Shown here: piece after piece, positions 27,032 to 34,215 of the stretch | How positions within the stretch are numbered: position 1 is the stretch's first letter | Layout: each line of letters begins with the position of its first letter | NCBI GenBank assembly: GCA_007693965.1 | Contig: RECQ01000032.1 | Coordinates: 22,645 to 86,644, forward strand | Reading direction: 5' to 3' | Origin: Phycisphaeraceae bacterium | GTDB lineage: Bacteria > Planctomycetota > Phycisphaerae > Phycisphaerales > UBA1924 | DNA length: 64,000 nucleotides | The notes under the pieces: model-generated | Seen by the model: the letters and a program-made list of their open reading frames with translations, nothing else | Told to the model about the DNA's origin: nothing | Database searches by the model: none | Translations under genes and position numbers: made by a program

Positions 27032-27339
27032 GTCACGAACCGCGCGCCCGGCTCGCCATTCCCGCGGGATGGGGCCGTTGGGACTTGTTCGGGATGGTGG
27101 GACGGGTACAATGCCCGTTCCGATCCGGAGGCGAGGGATTCGCCGGGCTTCAACGCCCTGCCGGCGCCCATCGCCGACGTGCGACACCGCTCGCCCGCCG
27201 GCTCGGAACGTGGAAAGACAGTTTCAGGAGCTCCGGCCGTGTGGTCGGGGCCGCAATCAGTGTCGAGTGGGCCGCGTGGCGGCCGGTGTCGGCAGGGGGG
27301 TAGTCCCCCGATCGCCTTGGAGATCGCAACAGAGCACGC
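27032..27339 (+). other. gap between secY and infA (adk and map missing)
   Basis: 308 bases without a convincing gene where adk and map sit in many bacteria. Frames here are Arg-rich shadows. It contains a possible promoter at 27085-27112. Confidence 0.55.
27085..27112 (+). promoter_or_regulatory. possible internal promoter upstream of infA
   Basis: TACAAT at 27107-27112 matches the -10 consensus at five of six positions. TTGTTC at 27085-27090, 16 bases upstream, is a weak -35. It would give the infA-rpmJ-rpsM-rpsK-rpoA-rplQ segment its own start. Confidence 0.4.
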
Positions 27340-27558
27340 ATGCCCAAACAGGAAGACAAACTGACAATGGAGGCCACGGTGGCCGAGGCCCTGCCAAACG
27401 CGATGTTTCGCGTGAAGCTTCCCAACGACCACATTGTCCTCGCCTACGTCTCCGGAAAGATGCGCAAGCACTACATCCGGATCCTGCCCGGGGATCGCGT
27501 CACGGTTGAATTGAGCCCGTACGACCTCACCAAGGCGAGAATCACGTACCGGCATTGA
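27340..27558 (+). CDS. infA: translation initiation factor IF-1
   Basis: A 72-residue single OB-fold protein, exactly family length. It shows [40 protein letters not shown] and [18 protein letters not shown]. It binds the 30S A site during initiation. It starts the alpha segment after a 308-base gap and is followed 84 bp later by rpmJ. Confidence 0.97.
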   Translation: MPKQEDKLTMEATVAEALPNAMFRVKLPNDHIVLAYVSGKMRKHYIRILPGDRVTVELSPYDLTKARITYRH

Positions 27559-27642
27559 AGTGAATGGAAGGCGCCACGGCGCCACGGATAAGTAGCACGA
27601 ACAGCCCGCCGCCCCGGCGTGCGGCGACGAACGGAAAGAGCC

Positions 27643-27759
27643 ATGAAGGTCAGATCAAGTGTCAAGAGAATCTGCAGCAGTTGCAAGATCGTGCGCCGCA
27701 AGGGCAAGGTCCGCGTGATCTGCTCGTCAGATCCGAAGCACAAGCAGGTCCAGGGCTGA
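27643..27759 (+). CDS. rpmJ: 50S ribosomal protein bL36, zinc-binding form
   Basis: A 38-residue protein: [20 protein letters not shown] followed by [18 protein letters not shown]. The zinc ligands Cys11, Cys14, Cys27 and His33 are all kept, so this is the C-plus form, unlike uS14 in the same operon. GGAAAGAG precedes ATG 27643. It sits in the usual place between infA and rpsM. Confidence 0.96.
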   Translation: MKVRSSVKRICSSCKIVRRKGKVRVICSSDPKHKQVQG

Positions 27760-27799
27760 GAGACAGCGCCCCGCGAGGGGCTTCCAGGAGCAGGCGACC

Positions 27800-28177
27800 A
27801 TGCCACGCATTGCAGGTGTAGACGTTCCCGACCGCAAGAAGATCCGCTACGGCCTTCGCTATATCTATGGCGTCGGGCCGAAGCTGGCGGATGACATTCT
27901 TACCGAGTGCGACATCGACGGCGATACTCGCGCCAACGAGCTCTCCGAGCAGCAGCTCTCGTCGATCGCCGCGTGCATCGACGCGAACCATCTCGTCGAG
28001 GGCGGTCTGCGCCGGCAGACGGCGCAGAACATCAGCCGCCTCCGCGATATCCGCTGTTACCGCGGCGACCGTCACAGGCGCGGCCTGCCCTCGCGCGGCC
28101 AGCGCACCAAGTGCAACGCCCGCACCCGCAAGGGACGCAAGAAGACCGTCGCCGGCAAGAAGGGCGTCAAGGGCTGA
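27800..28177 (+). CDS. rpsM: 30S ribosomal protein uS13
   Basis: A 125-residue uS13, normal length. It shows MPRIAGVDVPDRKKIRYGLRY (in segments), IYGVGPKLADDIL, the DIRCYRGDRHRRGLPSRGQRT block and a basic C-terminal KGRKKTVAGKKGVKG that reaches P-site tRNA. AGGAG at 27787-27791 precedes ATG 27800. It is followed by rpsK. Confidence 0.97.
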   Translation: MPRIAGVDVPDRKKIRYGLRYIYGVGPKLADDILTECDIDGDTRANELSEQQLSSIAACIDANHLVEGGLRRQTAQNISRLRDIRCYRGDRHRRGLPSRGQRTKCNARTRKGRKKTVAGKKGVKG

Positions 28178-28230
28178 TTTCATCCGCGGCCTGATCGCCG
28201 CTTTTCTCAAGGCAGACTGCAGAGCAACAC

Positions 28231-28608
28231 ATGGCCAAGAAGACGAAGAAAGTCCGCAGGAACGTTGTCAAGGGGATCGCCCATATCCAGGCGTCCTTCA
28301 ACAACACCATCGTCACCATCACCGACGCTGGAGGCGAGGCCCTGTGCTGGGACTCCGCCGGCACGATCGGCTTCAAGGGCGCTCGCAAGAGCACGCCCTT
28401 CGCCGCCACCCGCGCTGCCGAATCCTGCGCCCAGAAGGCCCGCAAGATGGGCGTCCTTGAGCTTGAGGTGCGTGTGAAGGGCCCCGGCCCCGGACGTGAG
28501 TCCGCCGTGAACGGCCTCACCAGCACCGGCATCAAGGTCACCGCAATCGAGGACCACACGCCCGTGCCGCACAACGGCTGCCGCCCCCGCAAGAAGCGCC
28601 GCGTCTGA
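28231..28608 (+). CDS. rpsK: 30S ribosomal protein uS11
   Basis: A 125-residue uS11, normal length. It shows [37 protein letters not shown] and the C-terminal [20 protein letters not shown] (the final lines of the platform protein). The next gene is rpoA, so rpsD (uS4), usually found between them, is encoded elsewhere or missing. Confidence 0.97.
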   Translation: MAKKTKKVRRNVVKGIAHIQASFNNTIVTITDAGGEALCWDSAGTIGFKGARKSTPFAATRAAESCAQKARKMGVLELEVRVKGPGPGRESAVNGLTSTGIKVTAIEDHTPVPHNGCRPRKKRRV

Positions 28609-28778
28609 TTCCAGACGCCGGTTCAGGACGACCGACCGACCCGACCGACACACCGCCGCGAGAAAGAAGACATGCGAGCGGGGCGACTCAGCAGGCCCCG
28701 TTCCGGTCGATGGCTCACGGCGAATCGTTCTCCTTCACGAGCACGACCCTGCTGAGACTGAATTTCGGAGCGATACAC

Positions 28779-29786
28779 ATGCGCATCAGATGGCGAGGCC
28801 TCGAGCTTCCGAGCAATGTTGTTCTCGACGAGTCGACTGTCAGCGACACCTACGGCAGGTTCATCATCGAGCCCTTCGAGCGGGGCTTCGGCACCACCGT
28901 CGGCAACAGCCTGCGCCGCATTCTTCTCTCCAGCCTGGAGGGCGCTGCGGTCACGAACGTCAAGATCGTCGGCGCTGAGCACGAGTTCAGCTCGCTGCCC
29001 GGCGTTCTCGAAGATGTCACCGACATCATTCTGAACGTCAAGCGGATGGTCGTTCGACTGGACGGCGACGAGGGCCGCGTGATGCGCCTGGCCGCCACCG
29101 GGCCGGGCGAGGTCGCCGCCGACCTGATCGAGGCCGACCCGTCCGTCACCATCCTCAGCAAGGACCTGGTGCTCGCCACGCTCACCGACGCGGTGGACTT
29201 CGAGATGGAGTTCCGCGTCGAGAAGGGCCGCGGCTATGTCCCCGCCAGCGAGCAGTATGAGGATCAGGAGGAGCAGGAGATCGGCGTGATCCCCGTGGAC
29301 GCGATCTACTCTCCCGTCCAGCGTGTCCGCTACAAGACCGAGGACACCCGCGTCGGCCAGAAGACCAACTACGACAAGCTGATTCTGGAGATCTGGACCA
29401 ACGGCACCACCAGTCCCGAGATGGCGCTGGTCGAGGCCGCCAAGATCCTTCGCAAGCACCTGAACCCCTTCGTGCAGTACGCCGAGGTGGGTCGCGAGCG
29501 AATTTCGGCCGAGGCCGCCGCCGCCGCCAGCGTGGATGATGAGCTGGTCCGCAAGCTGCAGATGCCCATCGCGGACATGGAGCTGTCGGTGCGAGCGAGC
29601 AACTGCCTGGAGTCGGCCCGCATCAACACCGTGGGCGACCTTGTCTCCCGTGAAGAGGCGGACCTGCTGAAGGTTCGCTCCTTCGGCAAGACGTCGCTTC
29701 GCGAGGTCAAGCGGAAGCTGACTGAGATGGGCCTCACGCTGGGCATGGAGATGCCCGAGGGCGTCTCGACGGGAAATTCGAACTGA
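28779..29786 (+). CDS. rpoA: RNA polymerase alpha subunit
   Basis: A 335-residue alpha subunit (329 in E. coli). The N-terminal assembly domain shows YGRFIIEPFERGFGTTVGNSLRRILLSS (in parts) and NYDKLILEIWTNGTTSPEMAL. The C-terminal domain (about 255-320) has MELSVRASNCLESARINTVGDL and LLKVRSFGKTSLREVKRKL, which contact UP elements and activators. ATG 28779 is the family start (MRIRWRGLELP); the frame is open to 28710. It lies 170 bp after rpsK and 60 bp before rplQ. Confidence 0.97.
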   Translation: MRIRWRGLELPSNVVLDESTVSDTYGRFIIEPFERGFGTTVGNSLRRILLSSLEGAAVTNVKIVGAEHEFSSLPGVLEDVTDIILNVKRMVVRLDGDEGRVMRLAATGPGEVAADLIEADPSVTILSKDLVLATLTDAVDFEMEFRVEKGRGYVPASEQYEDQEEQEIGVIPVDAIYSPVQRVRYKTEDTRVGQKTNYDKLILEIWTNGTTSPEMALVEAAKILRKHLNPFVQYAEVGRERISAEAAAAASVDDELVRKLQMPIADMELSVRASNCLESARINTVGDLVSREEADLLKVRSFGKTSLREVKRKLTEMGLTLGMEMPEGVSTGNSN

Positions 29787-29846
29787 TTCGGGAGATTTTT
29801 CGGGCGGTTTCCAGTACGATCACCGCCCCTTTTGGAGTATCGAGTC

Positions 29847-30518
29847 ATGCGTCACCGCAAGGCCGGCTACAAGCTCGGACGCACCACCGCCCACAGAACG
29901 GCCACGCTGCGCAATCTCGCCGCCGGCCTCTTCGAACATGGTCAGATCACCACGACCGTGCCCCGGGCCAAGGCCGTCCAGCCTTTCGTCGAGAAGATCA
30001 TCACCCTCGCCAAACGCGGCGACCTGCACTCGCGCCGTCTCGTGATCGCGAAGATGGGTTGGAACCGCACCGCCTTCGAGTGGCTGCTGCTCCCGCCCAA
30101 TCCCACCGAGAGCGAGAAAAAGGGGCGCCAGCGCCGCATCGACCGCGCATCGGAATACTTCAATATTCCCGATGAGGACCTGGTCCGACGCAACCGCTAT
30201 GGCGAGCTGACCAAGGCCCCGAAGCTGGTCAGCCACATCTTCGACAACGTCGCCCCGCGCTACGCCGACCGGCCCGGCGGTTACACCCGCATCATCAAGC
30301 TCGACAAGTCGCGACTCGGCGACGGAGGCGACCTGTGCGTCCTCCAGCTCGTCGGCGCCGAGGAGGGCCCGGAGCTCGGCGGCAGGCTCAGCACCCGCCG
30401 GCGCACCGCCGATAAGCGAACCGCGTATGCCTCCAAGCTGCGCAAGAGTTCAGCGAAGGCGCCCGCCAAGGCCGCAGCCGCTGAGCCCGAGGCGAAGCCC
30501 GAATCTGCCAGCGAGTGA
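29847..30518 (+). CDS. rplQ: 50S ribosomal protein bL17 with internal insertion and tail
   Basis: A 223-residue bL17 (127 in E. coli). The start MRHRKAGYKLGRTTAHRTAT, the helix FVEKIITLAKRGDLHSRRL and the end of the core VAPRYADRPGGYTRIIKL are canonical. Between them, residues ~71-128 form an insertion of about 50 residues (WLLLPPNPTESEKKGRQRR and following), and residues ~185-223 form a Lys/Ala/Pro-rich tail. GGAG at 29833-29836 supports ATG 29847. It is the last gene before the terminator at 30560. Confidence 0.96.
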   Translation: MRHRKAGYKLGRTTAHRTATLRNLAAGLFEHGQITTTVPRAKAVQPFVEKIITLAKRGDLHSRRLVIAKMGWNRTAFEWLLLPPNPTESEKKGRQRRIDRASEYFNIPDEDLVRRNRYGELTKAPKLVSHIFDNVAPRYADRPGGYTRIIKLDKSRLGDGGDLCVLQLVGAEEGPELGGRLSTRRRTADKRTAYASKLRKSSAKAPAKAAAAEPEAKPESASE

Positions 30519-30559
30519 ACCGCGCCCGCCGCGCCGGACTGATCTGAATACTTCACCAG

Positions 30560-30590
30560 CGCCCGATGCAACGCATCGGGCGTTGTACTT
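30560..30590 (+). terminator. terminator of the ribosomal protein supercluster
   Basis: CGCCCGATGC, loop AAC, GCATCGGGCG: a perfect 10-bp stem followed by TTGTACTT. It lies 42 bases after rplQ and is a convincing intrinsic terminator. TATAGT at 30591-30596 just after it could be the -10 of the pheS promoter. Confidence 0.8.
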
Positions 30591-30626
30591 TATAGTGTCA
30601 AGGGTGAACACCCGACGGAGGAAGTG

Positions 30627-31652
30627 ATGGCGGAGCTGCTGGACGATCTGAACTCGCTGGAGCGTGATGGGCTCGACGCCCTCGCAGACGCCTCCGACGC
30701 CGAGGGGCTGGAGTCGTGGCGGATCGCCTACCTCGGCGCCAAGGGGCGGCTGAAGCAGGCGATGGGCTCGCTCGGCGCCGTGCCTCGTGAGCAGAAGCCC
30801 GCCGTGGGCAAGCGGCTCAATGAGGTGAAGCAGTCGCTGGAGGCGGCCTTCGAGGGACGCAAGTCAGAGCTTGGCGGCTCGGGCCCGGCGAAACGACTCG
30901 GCCCGGCGATCGATCTCACCGAGCCCGGCCTGGCCCCGCCAGTGGGGCGACGCCACGTCATCACCCGCGTGCGCGATGAGCTGTACGACGTTTTCGGCCG
31001 CATGGGCTTCGAGGTCGCCACCGGCCCCGAACTCGAGGACGACGAGCACAACTTTCTCAAGCTCAACATCCCCGAGGAGCACCCCGCCCGCGACCCCATC
31101 GACAATTTCTATGTCGATGATCCTGCGACAACCGAGCGCCCGCGCATGCTGCGCTCGCAGACGAGCACGGTGCAGATCCGCGTGATGGAGACGCGCCGCC
31201 CGCCGCTCAAAGTCATCGCGCCCGGGCGCGTCTACCGCCCCGACACCGTCGACGCGACGCACTCGTTCATGTTTCACCAGATCGAGGGGCTCTTCGTCGA
31301 TCGCAACGTCACCATGGTCGACCTGAAGACGACGCTCTTCCAGTTCGCCCGTGCCTATTTCGGTGAGGAGGCGGAGATCCGCCTCGTTCCCAGCTACTTT
31401 CCCTTCACCGAGCCCAGCGCCGAGTTCTACATGAAGATCCGCCTCCGCCCCGACCAGCCCGCCCGCTGGATCGAGCTCGGCGGCTGCGGCATGGTGGACC
31501 CCGCCGTCTTCGAAGCCGTGGGCTACGACCCCGAAGAGTGGACCGGCTTCGCCTTCGGCTTCGGCATCGAACGCATCGCCATGGGCAAATACAGCATTCC
31601 CGACATCCGCATGCTCTTTGAGAACGATGTGCGCTTCCTGAGCCAGCTCTGA
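30627..31652 (+). CDS. pheS: phenylalanyl-tRNA synthetase alpha subunit
   Basis: A 341-residue class II synthetase alpha subunit of normal length. An N-terminal coiled-coil arm (about 1-85) binds tRNA. The catalytic domain shows HVITRVRDELYDVFGRMGFE, motif 2 in GRVYRPDTVDATHSFMFHQ, WIELGGCGMVDPAVFE and motif 3 in GFAFGFGIERIAM. GGAGGAAG at 30617-30624 supports ATG 30627 over GTG 30624. pheT, the beta subunit normally next to it, does not follow; the next gene encodes an unrelated membrane protein. Confidence 0.96.
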   Translation: MAELLDDLNSLERDGLDALADASDAEGLESWRIAYLGAKGRLKQAMGSLGAVPREQKPAVGKRLNEVKQSLEAAFEGRKSELGGSGPAKRLGPAIDLTEPGLAPPVGRRHVITRVRDELYDVFGRMGFEVATGPELEDDEHNFLKLNIPEEHPARDPIDNFYVDDPATTERPRMLRSQTSTVQIRVMETRRPPLKVIAPGRVYRPDTVDATHSFMFHQIEGLFVDRNVTMVDLKTTLFQFARAYFGEEAEIRLVPSYFPFTEPSAEFYMKIRLRPDQPARWIELGGCGMVDPAVFEAVGYDPEEWTGFAFGFGIERIAMGKYSIPDIRMLFENDVRFLSQL

Positions 31653-31673
31653 CATACAGCAGGAGAACACCGC

Positions 31674-32323
31674 ATGAGCGAGCAGTCCCCCGAGCGTCCC
31701 GAATTCGAGCCGGACGAGGTCTTCGTGGCCCCCCCGGCGCCGATGACGACGAATGGACCATGCCGCCCGAGCCCCCCGGCTGGGTGAAGCCCGTCGGCAT
31801 TCTCAGCATCGTGTTCGGGTCGCTCGGGATCATCGGCTCCGTCTGCGGCCTTGCCGTATCGGGCTGGATGATCTCCCCCGTCTGGGACGACATGATGCGG
31901 CAGGCCGCCGAGGCGTCCGGCGACACCTACACGCCCATGCCCAAGCCCTCGATCGGCAGCCTCATGCAGCAGGCCGCCCTCTTTGCATGGGCCATTGTGC
32001 TGCTGGTCGCCGGAATCCAGACGCTCATGCGCAAGCCCGTCGCCAGGGCCCTGCATCTGATCTGGGCCGTCGGCAAGGTCGTGCTCGTGATCTGGGGGAC
32101 ATGGATTGGTCTGCAATACAGCGCGCAGATGACGGAGTGGGCCGAACAACACGGTGACCCGCAGGCGACCGGCATGATGGGCTTCGGCGGCGTCGCCAGC
32201 ACGGCCACGACGGTGCTCATGATCATCTGGCAACTCGCCTGGCCCACCTTCTGCCTGATCTGGTTCGGGCTGGTGAAGACAAAGCCGGACGATATCACCG
32301 GAGGCTTCGAGCCCGCGGCGTGA
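31674..32323 (+). CDS. four-helix-type membrane protein, frame broken at a C7 tract
   Basis: The ATG at 31674 has a strong ribosome binding site (AGGAGA) and starts MSEQSPERPEFEPDEVFVAPP, acidic and Pro-rich. That frame stops soon after a run of seven C (31729-31735). A -1 shift there continues in the frame reading DDDEWTMPPEPPGWVKPVGI, the same composition, into a 187-residue membrane protein with about four hydrophobic segments (LSIVFGSLGIIGSVCGLAV, AALFAWAIVLLVAGI and two later). The ATG at 31760 inside the second frame has no ribosome binding site. Causes may be an assembly error in the C run, a real mutation, or programmed slippage. Function is unknown. Confidence 0.6.
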
Positions 32324-32483
32324 TTCTCGCCGCCTACGAGCCCGAAGCGCAAGCGAGGGTTCTCTGCCCGCTCACCGCGCCTCGATTGCCAGAGCGATCG
32401 TTGTACCAGGTCGCCGCGTTTGGCAAGCGCTGTCTCGGTTCGAGCGATGGAGATTGGAGAGGAGGAGGAGCCCTCACCCTGCC

Positions 32484-32504
32484 CTCTCCCAGGGGGAGAG
32501 GGTT
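32484..32504. repeat. short perfect inverted repeat (CCCTCTCCC stem)
   Basis: CCCTCTCCC, loop AGG, GGGAGAGGG, a 9-bp stem, preceded by CCCTCACCCTG. It lies between convergent genes (31674+ and 32536-). The sequence resembles dispersed intergenic repeats found in many bacteria and may serve as a bidirectional 3' end structure. Confidence 0.5.
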
Positions 32505-32535
32505 GTGATGCGTGCGCCGCATCCCGGCTCCCTTG

Positions 32536-33891
32536 TCACCCGACTTCGCGCTTCTGGAACAGGATCACCGCCAGCGCCAGCAGGCCGGTGATGTGCACCA
32601 GCGTGTAGATCCCCACGAGCCCGAGGTAGCGGGGGGGGATCGGGTGGTTCTGCGTCACCGCGTCAACCAGCCAGAAGAACTGCAGGTTGGGCACAACGCC
32701 CCACGCCGCCCACGCCGCGGGATTGATGCGCGTGGGCCGCAGAAAGAGCGAATCGCCCTCGCGCGGCGGGCGCGACACCTGGATGCCTCCGACATTCAGC
32801 AGCACCAGTTCATTGGCTTCGATGTCGATCGAATGAATGATCAGCGCCTTCGGCCCTTCTGGATCGCGCGCGGCGCCGAGATCGGTCGGATCGCCCTCGA
32901 AGGGCTCATGGGCGGGCACGCGCAGGCCGATTCCGTTGGGGGTCGGGCCGTAGTAGATCGAGCGTCCCGGCGCGAGATTCACCACCGGGTCCTGCAGCAG
33001 GCGTATACGCCATGTGTCGGCGCCGTCGAGGAAGTCGCCGTCGAGGTCGCGCTCCACTTCCGCTGACGCCACCACGCCGATGGGTGAGTTCTGGAAGGCG
33101 TGCCGGCCGACAATGTGGTTCGAGAGCAGCCCCATCATGAAGGCGCCGGCGCAGACCACGATCGTCATCACCTGACCCAGGCGCGTGGAGGCGGTCACCG
33201 CCACCGCGCACAGCACCGTCATGGCCAGCAACACACAGGCCGAGGCGATCATGATCTGCGGTTTAAAATCAGCGCTCAGCGGCTGGAGCTGCCACTCCTT
33301 GTCGAGGATCAGGATCGCAAGCCACCCGATCAGCGAAGCCGGCAGCATCACGAAGATGCTCGTGGAGGAGAAGACCCATCCGTAGAAAAAATTCCCCCAG
33401 ATTCCGATGCCGACCGAAAGCCCGATGATCAGCAGCGAGAAGAGGATCACCGGCCCGTCCGGCCGGTCGCGCGCTGTGGTCATCACGCCGTGTCGCATGG
33501 CGAAGTGGAAGAAGACCAGCATGATGGTGGTGGCGACGAGCACCGCCCCGACGACGCCCAGGTACTTGCCGAAGACGAAGCGGGGGCGTCCCACAGGCTT
33601 GCTGATGACCGTGAGGGCCGTCTTGTTCTCGATCTCGCGGGAGAGGACGGCGGTGGCGATGAAGGCCGCCAGCAGCGTCGCCAGCACGAAGACGGTGGCC
33701 AGTCCGATGTCCAGCAGGAGTTTGTCGTCGCCCGAGACCTCGGCGGTGTCGGTGTACCCCATGCTGTAGCTGGAGAGCAGGGTGTTGAATATCTGGAGAA
33801 TCCACCCCGCAATCACCAGCACGAAGAAGATCGGCTGGCGAACGCTCTCGAGGAACGTGTTCCGGGCTATGGCGATGATCTGGCCGAGCAT
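32536..33891 (-). CDS. ABC-2 type transporter permease
   Basis: A 451-residue integral membrane protein of the ABC-2/NosY-like permease class. It starts MLGQIIAIARNTFLESVRQP, followed by a first transmembrane helix, a group of about five more helices (LATVFVLATLLAAFIATAVL, LGVVGAVLVATTIMLVFF, IFVMLPASLIGWLAILIL and others), a large extracytoplasmic domain (about 265-400) and a final helix (LVHITGLLALAVILFQKRE). SREIENKTALTVISKPVGR is typical of the class. It is the divergent neighbour of the SPFH cluster and resembles the permease encoded at 40154, so it may share that ATPase. No ATPase gene is adjacent on its own strand. Confidence 0.85.
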   Translation of the reverse strand: MLGQIIAIARNTFLESVRQPIFFVLVIAGWILQIFNTLLSSYSMGYTDTAEVSGDDKLLLDIGLATVFVLATLLAAFIATAVLSREIENKTALTVISKPVGRPRFVFGKYLGVVGAVLVATTIMLVFFHFAMRHGVMTTARDRPDGPVILFSLLIIGLSVGIGIWGNFFYGWVFSSTSIFVMLPASLIGWLAILILDKEWQLQPLSADFKPQIMIASACVLLAMTVLCAVAVTASTRLGQVMTIVVCAGAFMMGLLSNHIVGRHAFQNSPIGVVASAEVERDLDGDFLDGADTWRIRLLQDPVVNLAPGRSIYYGPTPNGIGLRVPAHEPFEGDPTDLGAARDPEGPKALIIHSIDIEANELVLLNVGGIQVSRPPREGDSLFLRPTRINPAAWAAWGVVPNLQFFWLVDAVTQNHPIPPRYLGLVGIYTLVHITGLLALAVILFQKREVG

Positions 33892-34215
33892 GGGCTGCGG
33901 GAGGAGGCGCCGGCGGAAGTCCGGCGGACGCCTGATTTACACGTCCTGATGAGGGTCAGGGGAGGGAGGGGAGCGTGGGTTGAAAGCCGCAGGCGTCGTG
34001 CGACCGATGTGAACATAGGGCTGGATCCTGCGTACATCAACGTATGGGTCTTGTCCGCGGTTCGCGCCGGGGCTGCGGTTTGGCCCCAGCGATGCAGGAA
34101 TTCGCAACGGCCCGATTGGACAGATGACGCCCGAGCGGGAGAATACCCCTCCGCTCACCCACCCGCAGGCCGGCCCTGACCGGCGCTGCCAGCACTCAGC
34201 ACAGTGAAGACAGGT
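33892..34215. other. divergent intergenic region before the SPFH cluster
   Basis: 324 bases between the divergent permease gene and the first SPFH gene. It should hold two promoters, but I see no pair of good -35/-10 boxes and no strong hairpin. Confidence 0.4.

Noticed and set aside
27179..27364. Frames in the secY-infA gap as a remnant of adk or map
   Set aside because: No adenylate kinase P-loop and no aminopeptidase metal motif; overlaps the infA start in another frame.
32460..32510. REP/CRISPR-like array around the CCCTCTCCC element
   Set aside because: Only one inverted repeat is present, with no repeated spacing units.
33100..34179. Plus-strand frame of 359 codons opposite the ABC permease
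   Set aside because: Antisense to a protein with clear transmembrane helices; its His/Asp/Arg-rich sequence is the typical complement of a hydrophobic gene.
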